Made by a program: the position numbers and the translations under genes. Shown piece by piece: positions 16,657-25,976 of a stretch of DNA of 35,589 nt (position 1 is its first letter; every line of letters begins with the position of its first letter). The stretch is from NCBI GenBank assembly GCA_900546325.1, contig URCR01000028.1, forward strand, positions 1-35,589, given 5' to 3'. The notes under the pieces are model-generated. The model was not told the origin of the DNA, searched no databases, and saw only the letters and a list, made by a program, of their open reading frames with translations. The DNA comes from an uncultured Lachnospiraceae bacterium (GTDB lineage: Bacteria; Bacillota; Clostridia; Lachnospirales; Lachnospiraceae).

Positions 16657-17433
16657 TTAGCAAAGTTGATTTCGCCGGTAAGTTGATTTTATCTTTTCCA
16701 TTTCCGGCAATTTTTCTTTTCCTTCTGCGCTTTTTTCCTGTGAGTATATCTGCAATTCTTCCATGAGTTCACGGTGCACTTTCGGGTACACTGTATTTTT
16801 CAACAAGAAAAGCTCATACTCTTCCTTTGTGTATGCCTTATACGCACAGTAGATATATGCTTTGACGATCGTCGACTCTTTGTATGTCTGAAACGCCTTC
16901 TCATACATCTCCATCGCTTCCCGGTAAAGAAATTGTCTGCCGTATGCAGAGCCGAGACATGCGTAGATCTTTCCATAGAAAGCATCCTCCACCGAATCAT
17001 CGCGCTCCCCATACAGGATCGACTGATACACAAGAATTGCATCTTCAAATTCTCTGTTTTCCAAAAGATTATCCGCTTTATATTTCTGCCGTTCGATCTC
17101 TTTTTGGTTTTTCAGCCGATCGAGAATATTTTGAATCTGCTGAAGTTCTCCTGCCGTGTAAATCGAAGAACTCGACAAAATCCGCATGACAAACCGTTCC
17201 TCGGAACTATGTTTCTGCAGCATCGTCCGAAGCTGCTCTGCCAGCCTGAAAAGTCCCAGTTCTGTCTCGATCCAGTCGCAGAGTCTCTCATTGACGATCG
17301 TATAGTCAATCAGATACAGATTATTGGAGAGATAGTAGCAGAGTTCTTCCAATGTATAGATCCGGCAGTGGATCCGCGACACTTCATACGGCTGTTTCGC
17401 ACGCTTTTTATTACATAGTATCAAACTGCTCAT
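16657..17433 (-). CDS. TPR-like protein of unknown function
   Basis: A 258-residue soluble protein with no signal peptide. Residues about 125-220 show tetratricopeptide-like spacing (A-LL---EFEDAI-VY, then CLGSAYGR-LYREAMEMYEKAF), suggesting a protein-protein docking scaffold. The N-terminal half (SLILCNKKRAKQPYEV, then YTLEELCYYL) is a distinct alpha-rich domain I do not recognise. Its ATG at 17433 follows TTTAGGAGGAAG and overlaps the Hsp70-like gene by 23 bases, so the two are translationally coupled and probably interact. It precedes purC. Confidence 0.75.
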   Translation of the reverse strand: MSSLILCNKKRAKQPYEVSRIHCRIYTLEELCYYLSNNLYLIDYTIVNERLCDWIETELGLFRLAEQLRTMLQKHSSEERFVMRILSSSSIYTAGELQQIQNILDRLKNQKEIERQKYKADNLLENREFEDAILVYQSILYGERDDSVEDAFYGKIYACLGSAYGRQFLYREAMEMYEKAFQTYKESTIVKAYIYCAYKAYTKEEYELFLLKNTVYPKVHRELMEELQIYSQEKSAEGKEKLPEMEKIKSTYRRNQLC

Positions 17434-18703
17434 TTCTTCCTCCTAAATAAATCGTATGTTCCCTGACAAAATCTGTCGCCGGGAAAAATTCCCCGAATCC
17501 GACATCTTTAAATAGAATTTTACATACATTCTCTTCGACAAAAATAACTTCCATCTGAAGCCGGATCGTATATTTTGCGCGCTTCGGAAGTTCATCTACT
17601 TTCACACGCTCTATGCGCGCTGTACCGGTCAGAAGCGACTCTACCTTAATCTCGATATCATCAGTGTCCTCCAAGAGAACTTCCCACTGACCATCGCCTT
17701 CATACCAGTGCCTGCCCCACGGTACAAGCGGATACCATTCTTCCTTTCCGCGATGCCGCAGCTGAATGGAAATCTGTTCTTTCAGCTTGCTTTCATCAAG
17801 GTAGACCGGTCCCTCCCGGTCTTTCAACAGTTCCTCCTGTCCCCGCTGATATGCCGTATAGCAGGCTCCCTTGCTGTACAGATTATTTCCAAGAAACGCC
17901 CTTCTTCCATTGCACAGTACTTTCAGCGAATTCGGATACCAGTTATTTTCAAAACCTTCTCCCATCAGGAAGACAGACGAAACTATTTTCTTCTCAAATA
18001 CGCTCTCGATAAATTTCTGAAAACGAAAATCTGCCATCTTCGCCTGCTCCACATTCAGTACCGGATATACCGCTTTCAATTCTTCCATCTGCGCACTCGC
18101 CACCTCATCAACCGTGACAAACGTCTGTTTCTTCAGCTTTGCCCCTGCTGCAATCTGGCTTAACATATATGCCTTAATCTGTCTTTTATCACAGTAAAAC
18201 AGTGCTGATTCATACTGCCAGAGTTCTTTCGGCTGATAAAACATAAAATAACAGTAGCTTTCTTTGTAATCCTGCACATGGATCTTCTTTCGCTCGATCC
18301 CCATCCGCTGTCCAATGCCTCTCAGCATTCTTGCAATATCCGGGCTCATCTGCGGCACGCAGAAAACAATTGACTCAATCTTGTCAAACTGCCGGAGTGT
18401 CAGACGGATAAATTTTGCAAGAAGCCATACCGCATCGTATGTTCTCCGTCCGAGATGAATCTTCGCTCCATGCATACTTTTTGCAAGCAGATCTGTCGCT
18501 ATTGCACCATCCTTATGTTTCGCATGGCTGCGCGCTTCCTCTCCGACATACCATTCATCATTCTTACATCCGATCACAAGCGGGATCTGATATTCTCCGG
18601 ACTCATTTTTTACCGTCTCCGGTTCATGCTGTGCTTCATTATAATAGCTGATCTGGCATCCTTCTTCGCTCAGATCATATCCAATAATACTGCCTTGTCC
18701 CAT
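17411..18703 (-). CDS. Hsp70/actin-fold ATPase-like protein (DUF5716-type), function unknown
   Basis: A 430-residue protein whose N-terminus IIGYDLSEEGCQISYYN resembles the phosphate-1 loop of the actin/Hsp70 superfamily. IVFCVPQMSPDIARMLRG and VQDYKESYCYFMF occupy places of the second sheet and connect region, and FLMGEGFENNWYPNSLKVL looks like the adenosine-contact segment. The last ~130 residues (ISIQLRHRGKEEWYPLVPWG, then ELPKRAKYTIRLQMEV) look like a beta-rich domain, as in Hsp70 substrate domains. I associate it with DUF5716 from memory. ATG at 18703 was chosen because GGGGGAGG precedes it; it starts 14 bases after the 1.1 kaa gene. Nucleotide binding is inferred, not shown. Confidence 0.72.
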   Translation of the reverse strand: MGQGSIIGYDLSEEGCQISYYNEAQHEPETVKNESGEYQIPLVIGCKNDEWYVGEEARSHAKHKDGAIATDLLAKSMHGAKIHLGRRTYDAVWLLAKFIRLTLRQFDKIESIVFCVPQMSPDIARMLRGIGQRMGIERKKIHVQDYKESYCYFMFYQPKELWQYESALFYCDKRQIKAYMLSQIAAGAKLKKQTFVTVDEVASAQMEELKAVYPVLNVEQAKMADFRFQKFIESVFEKKIVSSVFLMGEGFENNWYPNSLKVLCNGRRAFLGNNLYSKGACYTAYQRGQEELLKDREGPVYLDESKLKEQISIQLRHRGKEEWYPLVPWGRHWYEGDGQWEVLLEDTDDIEIKVESLLTGTARIERVKVDELPKRAKYTIRLQMEVIFVEENVCKILFKDVGFGEFFPATDFVREHTIYLGGRNEQFDTM

Positions 18704-18717
18704 ATTCCTCCCCCTTA

Positions 18718-21700
18718 TCAATAAATCGGAAACAGAAGTTCAGACATCTGCTCTTCCTCTGCAAATTTTTCTATCAGCTCTTGTTTTTCCTCTTCCCGGA
18801 TCAGCTGATTGATTCTCATATATTTTCCGATTTCCTTCTGTCGGTCTACCTTCCTGCAGACAGACCTTGCGGTGCGGATCTCACTCTTTTCATCAGCCTC
18901 CACAAAGTAATAGCGAAGTTCTTCTCCTTCAAACAAGATCATCGACTTCACATATACATTCTCATACACCGATCCCAAAACCTCTGAATGATATTCTCCC
19001 ATCTCTTCTCCATCCCGGATCAACTGATAGCGAAAGGTCACCTTTCCTTTCTTTTTGGCATAGTAAGACACCATCGTCTTATCATAAAGCTGAAGTTCCT
19101 TTAACCAGTCTCTGCTATACTGTAAGAAAAACGGAAAATAAATCTGACGGATACTCAACTCACGGAGAAAAGTCAAAAGCATGTTCTCCTGAGTCTCCCC
19201 CCACTCATGATCTGCATAGTACTGAAGCGCAGCAATCTGACACACTTCCGGTATCGTCGACTGATGGTGGTATTCCATACACAAAATTTCCATCACTTCA
19301 TCGGCAATCTCCCGCTTCTTCGTAACATATTCTCTGCACGCATAAACCAGATATGCCCATTTTAGCCGGTAATATGGCTTTCCATAATAGTAATCTAAAA
19401 AGATCTCCGTCTCGCCGAACATCTGCTCCGCAAACAGCATCTGTGTCAGAATCCGCTCTGCAAGCTGAAACGTCTGGATCTCATACTGTCTCGCCACCCG
19501 CCAGAGTTTCTTCATATCTTTTGTCGGTCCACAATAGTAATTTGCCAGATACGTCAGTGCCGCCTTATCATAGTATTCCTCCAAAAACAGAGAAAACGTC
19601 AGATAGGTAAGGAAATCGTCTTCGGCATAATTATCATCTCTGATCTTTTTGCTGCATAGCTGAAAAACTTCCTCCTGCTCATACTGCTCCAGCCCATTCT
19701 CCTGTACCAGTTCGAATGTCAGCGGCTGGCTGTAATGTCCTTTTTCTTCTTCCTGTTCCGGATCCGGTCCGCATAACTCCAGATACTGTTTATCGTAAAA
19801 CAGGCGCCTGCTCTCATAAGTCACAGATTCTACATAATGGATCCCGTTTCTGCCCTCCCAGACGATACGGTCCTCTTTCGAGTACAGATGAATCTGCGCT
19901 TTTCCATCGATCACAGAAACTCTGCTCGCGATCTCTCCTTCTGAATTGATGACGATCACAGATGTCATCCGGTCAGACTGCACCGTCACTTCGTAGACAT
20001 GACAGATGTCATTTAGAGCTTCCCGACGTTCGGGAGTCAGATTTTCTTCTTTGAGAAACCGTTTATAAATGATCCGAAGCGGCTCTGTAATATGTCTTTT
20101 TTCTAACTGCACCAGGGCAAACCGTTCCATCTTCTCCCGGTATTGTCCATACAGCTCACTCGTCTCCTCCACATGAAGGATCACATTTGCATATAACACT
20201 GCAAGTTTTGTGTAATCCAGCACAGAACCATGCAGGAAATACAGATAAATTGATTTAGGCAGAGGCTCTTTTGCTTTCTCACCATGAATCGTGATCATAT
20301 ACGATTCATAGAGCTGCGCAATCTTCAGTCCTTCCTTGACCGCCCGCTCGTACCATACAAAATATTCTCCATCCAGCCTGCTTCCCTTGATCAGCATTGT
20401 GCAGACTGCATTTAAAATCATCGGGTCCGGATATTGGTCGTAAGCTTTTCCGAGAATCTGATAAATCTTCTTGTCAAACCCTTTTAGTTGCGTTGCAAGA
20501 TTTGCGATATACAACGCCGTCTCCTCGCTGAGAAGACCGTATTTCGCTGCAAAGGAAAATACGCGGATCTCAAACGCCCCCAGTTTCTTAATGCACTCCG
20601 GATGTTCCCTGTAACACCGGTATGCCTGCATATAAAACAAAATGCTGTTTGCACCTTTTTGATACTGTTCCTCCAGACGGGCGATCTTCTCCTGTTTGTC
20701 CCGGTAGATTTCATCCAGTTCCAGCAAGATACACAATATCTGCCACGATTCACGGTTTTTCGCATACATTCTTCGAATATCTTCCACGGTTTTCTTCGTA
20801 TATGACTCTTCACCTCTGCAGACCGCAGTCAGATAAAGATAATATGCATCCATCTCGAATTTCTTACTCAGAGAGAATCTGTTGTAACTGTACTTGTCCA
20901 GCTTCTCCTTCGCATCCTCTTTGCGGCCTTCCAGTACAGCGATCTGTGCCTGAAGCAACAGATACAGATCATTGTCCGGATCTTCTTCCTGCATTTTCTG
21001 AACATAGCTTTTTGCCTCCTCAAGCCATGCTTCCTGCCGGCCTTTCCCTGCTTCGCACTCCAGATAGGAAGACAAAAGTCTCATCCATTCTTTTGCCTGT
21101 TCTCTTCTCTCTCCGTGCTTTGCCGCATTTCGAGAGACAATGACCGTATACGTCAACGTCTCATATGGTGTACGGATTGTAATCTCCCCGTAATTCTTTC
21201 CATCGTGAAGCAGGTCACTTTCAATTACATATTCCAGCTGATACCGGTTACCGACAAAATCCTCTGTCGAAAAACGATTCTGTACAAGGCAAAGAAAGTC
21301 ACCTTTCACCTCCACAGCCGCCTCCATGTAACCCCATGTATTTTTCGTGATGCGGATTGCCTCCTTTTTGGAAGTCTCCAGCTCCGAAAACGATTCCGTC
21401 TCTTCTGACAATGTCAGAAAAATTCGTTCTTTCTGCTTCGTTCCCACTAAAAACTCTTCCAGCCCCTGCTCATCCAGAGACCATTTTCTCATATTGCTGT
21501 ACAGATTCCTCCAGCGCTTCTCTTCGTATTTCAGGATCTGATAGAAATCTCTTGAGCGGAACAGTCTCGCCGCTTCCAGATAATCCTTCTCTGCCAGCCT
21601 GCGGAAACTCTCCATATCCTGCACTTTTCCGACAGATGTCATAACGTACGGCTTCTCAATGATTGCAGTAAACGGAAGTTCCAATTCTCCCCCGCTGCAC

Positions 21701-21993
21701 ACAATCGTAAAATAGCCCTTCTCTACCTGCCCCGGCAGCATTCCCGACGCATCGTATGTGAAATGAATTTTGACCTGATGGCCCTCAAATCCCTGTTCAC
21801 TGCAATGCATGCGAAAAGAAGAGGCATAGACAAGACCTCTTACGTCTCCCTCTTCTTCGTTCTCTATAAAAAATTCTCCACGATAGACTTCGCCCTCCCC
21901 GATCTTCATTACGATCTTTGTCTCGGGAAGGCGGACCTTCGGCTGTATCGCCCGAAAATCACCCTCTGAGAAATGTTTGATTTTATTCTTCAA
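18718..21993 (-). CDS. Large Ig-like/helical-repeat protein (DUF5717-type), function unknown
   Basis: A protein of about 1090 residues without a signal peptide or membrane segment. Residues ~25-130 are beta-rich and Ig-like (GEVYRGEFFIENEEEGDVRG, then FTIVCSGGELELPFTAII). A second similar domain lies at ~190-300 (ITKNTWGYMEAAVEVKGDFL). Residues ~310-690 are helical, TPR/HAT-like and rich in Tyr/Glu/Lys. A beta segment follows (SVIDGKAQIHLYSKEDRIVW), then a second helical block to ~1000 and a C-terminal beta part. I associate it with DUF5717 from memory. The start is a TTG behind TAGGTGA; a GTG nine bases upstream (22002) is possible. It leads the operon with the Hsp70-like and TPR-like genes. 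Confidence 0.72.
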   Translation of the reverse strand: MKNKIKHFSEGDFRAIQPKVRLPETKIVMKIGEGEVYRGEFFIENEEEGDVRGLVYASSFRMHCSEQGFEGHQVKIHFTYDASGMLPGQVEKGYFTIVCSGGELELPFTAIIEKPYVMTSVGKVQDMESFRRLAEKDYLEAARLFRSRDFYQILKYEEKRWRNLYSNMRKWSLDEQGLEEFLVGTKQKERIFLTLSEETESFSELETSKKEAIRITKNTWGYMEAAVEVKGDFLCLVQNRFSTEDFVGNRYQLEYVIESDLLHDGKNYGEITIRTPYETLTYTVIVSRNAAKHGERREQAKEWMRLLSSYLECEAGKGRQEAWLEEAKSYVQKMQEEDPDNDLYLLLQAQIAVLEGRKEDAKEKLDKYSYNRFSLSKKFEMDAYYLYLTAVCRGEESYTKKTVEDIRRMYAKNRESWQILCILLELDEIYRDKQEKIARLEEQYQKGANSILFYMQAYRCYREHPECIKKLGAFEIRVFSFAAKYGLLSEETALYIANLATQLKGFDKKIYQILGKAYDQYPDPMILNAVCTMLIKGSRLDGEYFVWYERAVKEGLKIAQLYESYMITIHGEKAKEPLPKSIYLYFLHGSVLDYTKLAVLYANVILHVEETSELYGQYREKMERFALVQLEKRHITEPLRIIYKRFLKEENLTPERREALNDICHVYEVTVQSDRMTSVIVINSEGEIASRVSVIDGKAQIHLYSKEDRIVWEGRNGIHYVESVTYESRRLFYDKQYLELCGPDPEQEEEKGHYSQPLTFELVQENGLEQYEQEEVFQLCSKKIRDDNYAEDDFLTYLTFSLFLEEYYDKAALTYLANYYCGPTKDMKKLWRVARQYEIQTFQLAERILTQMLFAEQMFGETEIFLDYYYGKPYYRLKWAYLVYACREYVTKKREIADEVMEILCMEYHHQSTIPEVCQIAALQYYADHEWGETQENMLLTFLRELSIRQIYFPFFLQYSRDWLKELQLYDKTMVSYYAKKKGKVTFRYQLIRDGEEMGEYHSEVLGSVYENVYVKSMILFEGEELRYYFVEADEKSEIRTARSVCRKVDRQKEIGKYMRINQLIREEEKQELIEKFAEEEQMSELLFPIY

Positions 21994-22049
21994 ATCGTTC
22001 ACCTACTTGTCGTTTCTTACATTGCTTTTTCTTCACTGCATGATAATAA

Positions 22050-22079
22050 ATTATAGCATTATCCGCCATGTTCTTGCAA
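22050..22079 (-). promoter_or_regulatory. Promoter of the unknown-system/purCB operon
   Basis: Minus-strand -35 TTGCAA, 18-base spacer, -10 TATAAT. It is the only convincing promoter I see ahead of the five closely spaced genes down to purB. Confidence 0.65.
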
Positions 22080-22087
22080 TGCTTTCA

Positions 22088-22903
22088 TTACAGACTTTTC
22101 AGATACTTTTCTTTCAGAGCTTCTCTTCTCTCCTCCGTCAGGCCGATTTCCTGTTTTAGATACTGGTCAATTCCTCCGAAATTTTCATCAATCTGTGTAA
22201 ATACCGCTTCCAGGTATGACCGTTTCACCGAGAGCATCTGGCGTATACCCTCCCCTGCATCTTTCTGGGAAAATGTATCTGACACTCTCTCCAAAATCTG
22301 ATCAACCTCCTCTTTCTGGAATGTATTTGTCATAAGATAATCTTCAAAGATCAGTTCTCTTTCTACTCCAAGCGCACTCAAAAGCAGCGCTGTACCGACA
22401 CCGACACGATCTTTCCCCGCAGTACAATGCCAGAGGACTGCCCCCTTTTCATTTTGCAGGAGCAGATCAAAAAATCTCGCATAGTTTTTCCGCACTTCTT
22501 CTTTTGCTGCCATATGAGAATACAGATTGGACATATACTGCTCCCCGCTTACACCGGATTCCACGATCTGCCCTATCATATGGTCGATCTGCTCCCCTTT
22601 TCCTTCCTTTTCTCTTGTGATCCCCACCGTCTGTTCTCCCAGAATCGGATTCCACAAATACGTTACACCGTCTATGACCGGGTCCGGATTTTCCATCCGC
22701 TCAGCCTCTGTGCGGAAATCTATTACCGTTCTCAGATCATATTCCTCTACCAGTTTTCTTCTGTCCTCCTCTGTCGTTCCCGCAAGAGCCCCGCTGCGGA
22801 TCAGCAAATGTTCTTTGATCACCCGCTGATCCAGCGTCGGTATTCCTCCCAGATCTCTTGTATTTGACACACCTTCCAAATCTATTTTCTCAAACCGGTA
22901 CAT
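22088..22903 (-). CDS. Tyrosine-protein phosphatase (Y_phosphatase3-like, COG2365 type)
   Basis: A 271-residue cytoplasmic phosphatase of the Cys-based superfamily. The P-loop CX5R is HCTAGKDRVG with C160 and R166. The N-terminal GVSNTRDLGGI (11-21) is the signature start of bacterial proteins of this group, and the general-acid region lies before residue 110. Targets may be phosphotyrosine or phosphoinositide-like; not determinable here. Own promoter at 22934-22962; it ends nine bases before the -35 of the next operon. Confidence 0.88.
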   Translation of the reverse strand: MYRFEKIDLEGVSNTRDLGGIPTLDQRVIKEHLLIRSGALAGTTEEDRRKLVEEYDLRTVIDFRTEAERMENPDPVIDGVTYLWNPILGEQTVGITREKEGKGEQIDHMIGQIVESGVSGEQYMSNLYSHMAAKEEVRKNYARFFDLLLQNEKGAVLWHCTAGKDRVGVGTALLLSALGVERELIFEDYLMTNTFQKEEVDQILERVSDTFSQKDAGEGIRQMLSVKRSYLEAVFTQIDENFGGIDQYLKQEIGLTEERREALKEKYLKSL

Positions 22904-22933
22904 TCACGTTTCTCCCCTTTTCGTTTTCTTTCT

Positions 22934-22962
22934 ATCATACCACCGGTTCCAAGTTTCCTCAA
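22934..22962 (-). promoter_or_regulatory. Promoter of the phosphatase gene
   Basis: Minus-strand -35 TTGAGG, 17-base spacer, -10 TATGAT, about 30 bases ahead of the ATG. Confidence 0.6.
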
Positions 22963-23021
22963 TCCTTTTTCAGAGCTCTGTCACTCTTTTTACGTTTCAT
23001 TTTCCTAGCTTCCTTGTATTT

Positions 23022-25013
23022 TTATTCCACAATTTTGTAATATTCTCTTGCAGTCACCACAAAAACGATGATATAAAACACTGCAAAAAGCAACGATACT
23101 GCCACAGTGCATCCAAGAAACAGTGGTGTATCTGTAAACCCAAATCCTTCCAGCAGCTTTGTCAGCACTTTAAATGCCACAACAATATGAAGGAGTGCCC
23201 CTCCAAGCGGCAGAAAGAATACAAGCAATACCTGACTTTTGATGGAGGCTTTCACTTCTTTCTTACTCATCCCCACTTTCTGCATAATCTGATACCGTTC
23301 GCGCTCCTCATATCCTTCCGATATCTGTTTATAATAAATGATCAGGACCGTCGCCATCAGAAACAATATTCCAAGATAAATGCCGATGAACAACAATCCT
23401 CCAAACATAGAGAACATCCCTTCCTTTCCTTCTTGTCTTGTCTTGTAAAATCCCGGAATCCCGGATGTTTCAAACTTTGTCCGCAGCTCCGCAATGGCCT
23501 CCTTACAATTCTCCTCAGTTCCTTCCATATCCGATTGCAGTGTATAAGAAATACTCGAAGCCTCTCTGACATACTCCTCTATCATTCCACTATCTTGATA
23601 CGTCTCCTCCAGAATGGTATTGATCGAGTCTACATCCGGCAGGATCACATAATAGTTATCTGTCATACTCTGCGTAGAGCTCCCCGCAAGCTTTAGTTCT
23701 TTCAACTGCTGTACGACACGATATCTGTGTTCTCCAAAGGAAATCTTCCCCGGAAGGTCTTTCTTTTCATCGGACACATACACAAGCGCCTCATCCTGCG
23801 CAAGCGACACCGACATTCCCTCTATCCGGTTATAATCTTCTAATGGAATCAAATATACCTGACATATTTCCATCATATCTGCCTGACTTGCCTCATTTTC
23901 CCGCAGAAATCGTTCACCGTCCAACACCGAGACAAGCGCTCCCGAGTGATATTCTATCGTTTTAGTCATTTTCACATCATGTTTTGTATAGACTTCTTCC
24001 ACCATTTGCCGCACTTGCATATCCTGCTCCGGTGTGGAAATCTTACTGGTAATCCAATTCTCACTCGGATAGCGGGTGAGAACCATGTCATTGATCCCAA
24101 GATACAGCGACGCGGTCGCCGAAATCATAACAAGCACGATTGTACTTAAAATGCAGATATTCGCAAGTCCCGCCCCATTCTGCTTCATCCGGTAGATCAT
24201 CCCCGACACCGAGACGAAATGTTTTGCCTGATAATAAAAATGATTTCTCCCTTTCAAAAATTTCAGAAGCGCAATACTTCCCGCAATAAATAGTGCATAA
24301 GTACCGATGATCACACAGATTACCGCCAGAAAAAATTTAGGGATGGCTTCCAGCGGTGATTCTGTCGTCCATGCAACATAATATCCGATTCCAAGAAATA
24401 CTGTCCCCGCCAAAGCCAGAAACAATTTTGTCCGCGGTTCTTTTTCCCCCTCTTTTCCTGCCCGCAGCAGTTCTGACGGATTTGACAGCCGGATCTGCAG
24501 CAGATTATAGCCAAGTATCAGCACAAAAATTCCCAAAAACAACACTGTCGTCGAGAGCACTGTCTCCAGATGGAATTCTGACTTCATCCCCGTTTCAAAC
24601 CGTAACAATTTCTGCAGACACAAATACATCAATTGTTCAAAGGTAAGTCCTGCCAGAATTCCACCTGCAATACTGGCAGACGCCATCACAAGCGCTTCCA
24701 TTGTCAGCATTTTTGCAATATGTGGTTTTCCCATTCCCAAAACATTATAGACACCGATCTCTTTTTTTCGTCGTTTCATCAGAAAGCTGTTCGTATAGAA
24801 CAAAAACAGTACCGAGAAAATCACGACTACCCACAAAGAATATTCCAATACCATCTGCAATGTCCCGTCACCGATCGAGCTTCCACCCGCAAGTCCACAC
24901 AGGATGTAATACATCATCACAGTCACAATGGCAGTCAGGACATACGGTACATATGTCTTTCTGTTGTTTTTCAGATTGGTCAGTGCCAGCTTTGTATAAA
25001 CCGATCTACTCAC
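23022..25013 (-). CDS. ABC transporter permease, BceB/FtsX type
   Basis: A 663-residue membrane protein of the FtsX/MacB permease superfamily with Bce-type architecture: one helix, a cluster of three, then more helices in the middle, a large extracellular domain (about residues 315-530), and three C-terminal helices. VYTKLALTNLKNNRKTYVPY at the start is typical of BceB-like permeases, which with their ATPase protect against or sense antimicrobial peptides. The GTG start at 25013 follows GGGAGGT with 8-base spacing and overlaps the ATPase stop by 8 bases. Function in peptide antibiotic resistance is by family. Confidence 0.88.
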   Translation of the reverse strand: MSRSVYTKLALTNLKNNRKTYVPYVLTAIVTVMMYYILCGLAGGSSIGDGTLQMVLEYSLWVVVIFSVLFLFYTNSFLMKRRKKEIGVYNVLGMGKPHIAKMLTMEALVMASASIAGGILAGLTFEQLMYLCLQKLLRFETGMKSEFHLETVLSTTVLFLGIFVLILGYNLLQIRLSNPSELLRAGKEGEKEPRTKLFLALAGTVFLGIGYYVAWTTESPLEAIPKFFLAVICVIIGTYALFIAGSIALLKFLKGRNHFYYQAKHFVSVSGMIYRMKQNGAGLANICILSTIVLVMISATASLYLGINDMVLTRYPSENWITSKISTPEQDMQVRQMVEEVYTKHDVKMTKTIEYHSGALVSVLDGERFLRENEASQADMMEICQVYLIPLEDYNRIEGMSVSLAQDEALVYVSDEKKDLPGKISFGEHRYRVVQQLKELKLAGSSTQSMTDNYYVILPDVDSINTILEETYQDSGMIEEYVREASSISYTLQSDMEGTEENCKEAIAELRTKFETSGIPGFYKTRQEGKEGMFSMFGGLLFIGIYLGILFLMATVLIIYYKQISEGYEERERYQIMQKVGMSKKEVKASIKSQVLLVFFLPLGGALLHIVVAFKVLTKLLEGFGFTDTPLFLGCTVAVSLLFAVFYIIVFVVTAREYYKIVE

Positions 25014-25773
25014 CTTGTTCACCTCCCGTAGCAAGAACCGTCAACGTGTCAGAGATTTTCTGGTACATCTGCTCATTCGACAGATTTCCGCGGTAGAGCT
25101 GATGGAACACTTCCCCATCTTTGATAAAAAGCACTCTCTTTGCGGTACTCGCTGCCTTAATGCTGTGCGTCACCATCAGGATCGTCTGCCCGTTCTCGTT
25201 GATTTCATGGAATAAATCCAGAAGTTCGTTTGCCGCCTTAGAATCAAGCGCCCCTGTCGGTTCGTCCGCCAGTATCAGCTGCGGCTTTGTGATCAACGCT
25301 CTCGCAACCGCTGCCCGCTGTTTCTGCCCACCGGATACTTCGTAAGGAAATTTCTTTAAAAGCTTCTCAATTCCAAGGGAGGCTGCAATCGGTTCCAGCC
25401 TGCGTGCCATCTCTGGATACTTCTTTCCGGAGAGTACTAACGGAAGAAAAATATTATCCTGCAGCGAAAACGTGTCAAGCAGATTAAAGTCCTGAAAAAC
25501 AAATCCCAAATTCTGCCTGCGGAATGCAGCCATCTCTTTCTCCTTGACGGTTCCCAGATCCCGTCCTTTCAGAAACACTTTGCCGCTTGTAGGTCTGTCA
25601 AGCGCCGCCAATATATTTAACAATGTTGTTTTTCCCGAACCGGATTCTCCCATGATCGCCACATACTCTCTGGGTTCCACTGAAAAATTTACGTTTCGCA
25701 GCGCTTCCACCTGCGCTCCTCCAAATCGGGTCGTATAGATTTTCTTCAAATTATTTACTTCCAATAATGCCAT
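25006..25773 (-). CDS. ABC transporter ATP-binding protein, BceA type
   Basis: A 255-residue ATPase partner of the following permease. Walker A GESGSGKTT near 45-53, Q-loop QDFNLLD, signature VSGGQKQRAAVARAL, Walker B LILADEPTGALD, and H-loop MVTHS are all intact. It has the MacB/LolD/Bce-like length. Of two nearby ATGs the second (25773, MALLEVNNLKKIY) is chosen because AGGAGG sits 8 bases ahead; it is only 2 bases from the first. Likely drives target removal or antibiotic sensing rather than bulk export. Confidence 0.92.
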   Translation of the reverse strand: MALLEVNNLKKIYTTRFGGAQVEALRNVNFSVEPREYVAIMGESGSGKTTLLNILAALDRPTSGKVFLKGRDLGTVKEKEMAAFRRQNLGFVFQDFNLLDTFSLQDNIFLPLVLSGKKYPEMARRLEPIAASLGIEKLLKKFPYEVSGGQKQRAAVARALITKPQLILADEPTGALDSKAANELLDLFHEINENGQTILMVTHSIKAASTAKRVLFIKDGEVFHQLYRGNLSNEQMYQKISDTLTVLATGGEQGE

Positions 25774-25885
25774 GTTCATTGCCTCCTGTCTTTCAATTAC
25801 AGTGTTATTATACAGGATATCTATTTTCCCCTGCCATCGCTTTGTCTTACATTTTTCTCCGGTTCCTTACATTTTTGAAAGAAAC

Positions 25886-25929
25886 AAAAAATCTCCGGAC
25901 AGTTTTCCCGCTTCCTGTCCGGAGATTTT
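25886..25929 (-). terminator. Strong terminator after the purine permease
   Basis: A perfect 15-base inverted repeat (25888-25902 with 25915-25929, arm AAAATCTCCGGACAG) with a 12-base loop and A/T-rich flanks. On the minus strand it ends in a T run. It separates the permease from the Bce ABC genes. Confidence 0.88.
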
Positions 25930-25976
25930 CTCTTTCACTTTTTACTTTCTGTGTTTAAACCGCTGTCTGCCACCTT

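Noticed and set aside
18718..22002. Long plus-strand reading frames opposite the large unknown genes
   Set aside because: They are antisense shadows rich in Ser/Pro/His/Cys with no SD sequences or domains, opposite well-supported minus-strand genes.
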